From Chloroflexota bacterium (GTDB taxonomy: Bacteria; Chloroflexota; UBA5177; JANWHV01): a DNA stretch of 9,855 nt. Shown one piece after another: positions 5,524 to 9,855 of this stretch (positions within the stretch are counted from its first letter, which is position 1; the number at the start of each line of letters is the position of its first letter). The translations under genes and the position numbers were made by a program. The stretch lies in contig JANWHV010000302.1 in the NCBI GenBank assembly GCA_025450255.1, positions 1 through 9,855 on the forward strand. Reading direction: 5' to 3'. A model generated the notes under the pieces. It was not told where the DNA came from. It was given only the letters and a program-made list of their open reading frames with translations, and searched no databases.

Positions 5524-6540
5524 GTGGCCACAAATGCCATGCCGGGCGGTCCATCCGCTGCTTCGACTCTCGCACGGCTGCGGCGACTGTCGCCGACGCT
5601 GCGCGCCGTGGCGCTCGCCTACATCGCGGATGTCGTTCTCTTTATCGTCGGCGGACTGCACACTTCGTCGTTCCTGCAGTTCAGCAACATTACAAGCCTG
5701 CTGCTGCTCTCATCCTTCGTCGGCATCGCCGCCGCCGGCCAAACGTTCGTCATCCTGATTGGCGGCATCGACCTCTCCATTCCCTGGGTGTTGAACGCGC
5801 TGGCGATCATGCTGACCACGCGCTCGCTGGGCCTCGACCACAACGTCTGGTGGGCCGTGCCGCTCGTCCTCCTTGCCGGCCTGGCCATCGGCACCGTGAA
5901 CGCCCTTGGCATCGTCCTGTTCGAGGTGCCGCCGGTCGTGATGACCCTGGGCATGAACGGCATCATGCAGGGCGCGACGCTCGGACTGACGAGCGGCTTC
6001 ACGTGTCCCGAATGCAACTCCTACGTACCGCCTTCCGTGCAAAACGCCTTCACCGGCACGAAGTTCCCGAGCGTGCCGAACGGACTGCTTATCTGGGGCG
6101 GTATTACCATCGTGGTCGGGCTGGTGCTGTCCTTCTCCACGCTTGGACGGCGCATCTACGCCCTGGGAAATAACCTGATGGCTGCCTACCTGGCGGGCGT
6201 CAACACGCGGCGCGTGACAATTATTGTGTACGCGCTGAGCGGATTGTTCGCGGCAATTACCGGCATCGCCCTGGCTGCGTTCGGTAGCCAGGCGACCCTG
6301 GGGATGGGCGACCCCTTCCTGTTCGCGAGCATCTCCGCCGTGGTGATCGGCGGCACCTCGATCCTCGGCGGCCGGGGACTCTATTGGGGTACGGTCGCCG
6401 GCGCGATTTTCATCACCGTTCTACCGGCGGTCTTGCTGCAATATCAACCGCCAAACCCAGACGCGGTGCGCAAGATCGCATCCGGCGTCGTGATCCTGGT
6501 CGCGCTCCTGCTCTACGGGCGCGAAGCGCGTGAAACATAG
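5524..6540 (+). CDS. Sugar ABC importer permease 2 (RbsC-like, BPD_transp_2 family)
   Basis: This 338-residue paralogue of the preceding permease carries the same signature blocks: AAGQTFVILIGGIDLSIPW (70-88), YALGNNLMAAYLAGVN (212-227) and SISAVVIGGTSILGGRG (269-285). Hydrophobic spans lie at about 28-45, 58-98, 110-133, 136-156, 188-204, 230-254, 266-281, 287-307 and 319-332. It lacks the second Gly pair after GGIDLS that permease 1 has, supporting a heterodimer with unlike halves. A CPEC motif (C161, C164) sits in the loop that should face outside, close to where the binding protein docks. The GTG at 5524 is chosen because GGAGG (5514-5518) lies 5 bases upstream, overlapping the preceding stop; an in-frame ATG at 5539 is the fallback. 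This is the last gene of the operon; the next gene is convergent. Confidence 0.9.
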   Translation: MATNAMPGGPSAASTLARLRRLSPTLRAVALAYIADVVLFIVGGLHTSSFLQFSNITSLLLLSSFVGIAAAGQTFVILIGGIDLSIPWVLNALAIMLTTRSLGLDHNVWWAVPLVLLAGLAIGTVNALGIVLFEVPPVVMTLGMNGIMQGATLGLTSGFTCPECNSYVPPSVQNAFTGTKFPSVPNGLLIWGGITIVVGLVLSFSTLGRRIYALGNNLMAAYLAGVNTRRVTIIVYALSGLFAAITGIALAAFGSQATLGMGDPFLFASISAVVIGGTSILGGRGLYWGTVAGAIFITVLPAVLLQYQPPNPDAVRKIASGVVILVALLLYGREARET

Positions 6541-6625
6541 TTTTTGCGAAACGATCTCATATCGTACCCGAGAAAAGCATATCATGCGGCGCCGCGAGTC
6601 AGCGCGAGTCTCGGCGAATTCGTGC

Positions 6626-6648
6626 CCGGCGCCGTGCAGCGGCGTTGG
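6626..6648 (+). terminator. Weak hairpin in the convergent gap, possible terminator
   Basis: CCGGCGCCG (6626-6634) can pair with CGGCGTTGG (6640-6648), with two G-U pairs and a 5-base loop. There is no T-run on either strand next to it, so it is at most a weak bidirectional stop between the transporter operon and the convergent membrane-protein gene. A smaller stem (ACGAT 6551-6555 with ATCGT 6561-6565) follows the T5 run directly after the permease stop. The rest of the 164-base gap shows nothing recognisable. Confidence 0.3.
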
Positions 6649-6704
6649 CACTGTCGCGCCGCCCATCAGGTGATTGCATGGGCCGTCGCGTGGGCGTGAC
6701 TCGC

Positions 6705-9227
<2,523 letters not shown>

Positions 9228-9239
9228 CGAGAAGCGGTT

Positions 9240-9779
9240 CTAATCGGCCTCGGACCGCACGAGTGTGCCGCCGTTCCACAGCGCATCGAGCCGCCCATCC
9301 TCGAAGCTGAAATTTATTGCCTCCGACATCGCGTCGCGCAGCGCGTCCACCGTGGGAAGCTCCTCGCCCAGTTCCAGGGCGCCGCGGCGGTCGGATAACA
9401 GCCGGCTGGCGGCGTTCAGGATATCGACCAGCAACCTGCCGCGCAATTCGATTTCGTCAAGGACCGGCTCCGGCGTCTCGTCGTACGTGCCGGCACCGGC
9501 CGCCCGATCGTCAGCGGAACCGTCGTCTGGCGTCACCGGTGTCTCAAGCTGGTGGCTGCCCAGAATCGAGGTCCGCTCCACGAAGCCCTGGCGCGCGGTT
9601 TCCTCGCGGTTCTCGATCCGCATCCAGAGGTCTACCGCCGCGCCAAGGCGCAGCGGGTCGGGGACAAGAGCCAATCCAACCGGCCCCTCGTCGGCCCACT
9701 GGCCCTCGATTCCGGCATCCGCGCATAACTCGTCGAACGCATCATAGACCAGACGCTCGATTGCCTCATCCTGAAACAT
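9240..9779 (-). CDS. Acidic protein of unknown function
   Basis: I do not recognise this 179-residue protein. It is strongly acidic and has no signal peptide or membrane segment. An N-terminal part (1-75, beginning MFQDEAIERLVYDAFDELC) looks helical and then mixed. A Pro/Asp/Gly/Ala-rich stretch at about 80-108 reads as a flexible linker. A C-terminal helical part (108-160) with DEIELRGRLLVDILNAASRLL is followed by a short tail with two Trp-containing or Gly turns. No catalytic or metal motif is evident. The ATG at 9779 is chosen because GAGGAG sits 6 bases upstream on the minus strand. The frame stays open beyond it to the window edge (a TTG at 9848 is in frame), with GC-rich third positions, so a longer protein starting outside the window cannot be excluded. 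It ends 12 bases from proS, convergently. Confidence 0.6.
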   Translation of the reverse strand: MFQDEAIERLVYDAFDELCADAGIEGQWADEGPVGLALVPDPLRLGAAVDLWMRIENREETARQGFVERTSILGSHQLETPVTPDDGSADDRAAGAGTYDETPEPVLDEIELRGRLLVDILNAASRLLSDRRGALELGEELPTVDALRDAMSEAINFSFEDGRLDALWNGGTLVRSEAD

Positions 9780-9855
9780 CGAAAACTCCTCAATAATGCC
9801 GCGGTCGAACACTCTGGACAGCGTATCCAAGCGGACGGCCGGAAGCAAATGGAGA

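Noticed and set aside
6510..6545. Small GCGC-GAA-GCGC stem near the end of permease 2, followed 12 bases later by T5, as a possible terminator.
   Set aside because: The stem is only 4 bp, lies within the coding region and is not adjacent to the T-run.
9790..9855. Possible end of another minus-strand gene: a frame open from the window edge to a TGA (9792-9790) that overlaps the GAGGAG of the unknown protein.
   Set aside because: The layout is operon-like, but only about a third of its 21 third-codon positions are G or C, unlike the neighbouring genes, and the peptide is not recognisable. Too short to call.

Overview
This window is an ordinary bacterial chromosome segment of high GC content, with dense genes and short gaps. 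Its core is a carbohydrate uptake and catabolism locus on the + strand. Next to it are a small unrelated membrane-protein gene, a prolyl-tRNA synthetase gene and an unknown acidic protein. The host cannot be fixed from sequence alone. The archaeal/eukaryotic-like ProRS with a C-terminal zinc site, the CUT2-type sugar transporter and the high GC would fit a Chloroflexota-like or other deep-branching terrestrial lineage, but this is only inference.

Positions 1-1411: the window opens with the last 29 codons of a protein whose tail resembles the small (swivel) subunit of LeuD-type isopropylmalate dehydratases. It is followed by a complete enolase-superfamily acid-sugar dehydratase of the mandelate racemase/galactonate dehydratase type, with metal ligands and the catalytic His/Asp dyad intact.

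Positions 1412-1710: a 299-bp regulatory gap. It holds two sigma70-like promoter candidates. A perfect 18-bp palindrome of the GntR/FadR-operator type (core TGTATACA) covers the spacer of the second one. About 200 bases of leader follow, containing an orphan Shine-Dalgarno sequence.

Positions 1711-6540: a four-gene ABC importer operon: sugar-binding protein, double-domain ATPase and two RbsC-like permeases. A strong GC-rich hairpin lies between the binding-protein and ATPase genes. An ATGA overlap inside an inverted repeat joins the ATPase to permease 1, and a TGA/GGAGG junction joins permease 1 to permease 2. The likely working model is import of a sugar or sugar acid, controlled by a GntR-type repressor encoded elsewhere and dehydrated by the upstream enzyme. 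The substrate cannot be read from the sequence.

Positions 6541-7769: a convergent gap with a weak hairpin, then a minus-strand six-helix membrane protein (GPDPase_memb/YciC-like). A divergent intergenic region follows, carrying a candidate extended -10 promoter on each strand.

Positions 7770-9855: proS (archaeal-like ProRS) on the + strand, convergent at 12 bp with a minus-strand acidic protein of unknown function whose reading frame stays open to the window edge.

I did not find a defence system, mobile element, CRISPR array, tRNA or rRNA, and nothing here amounts to a clearly new system. The most interesting signals are regulatory: the operator placed inside a promoter, the start codon buried in a hairpin, and the altered second ATP site of the transporter.
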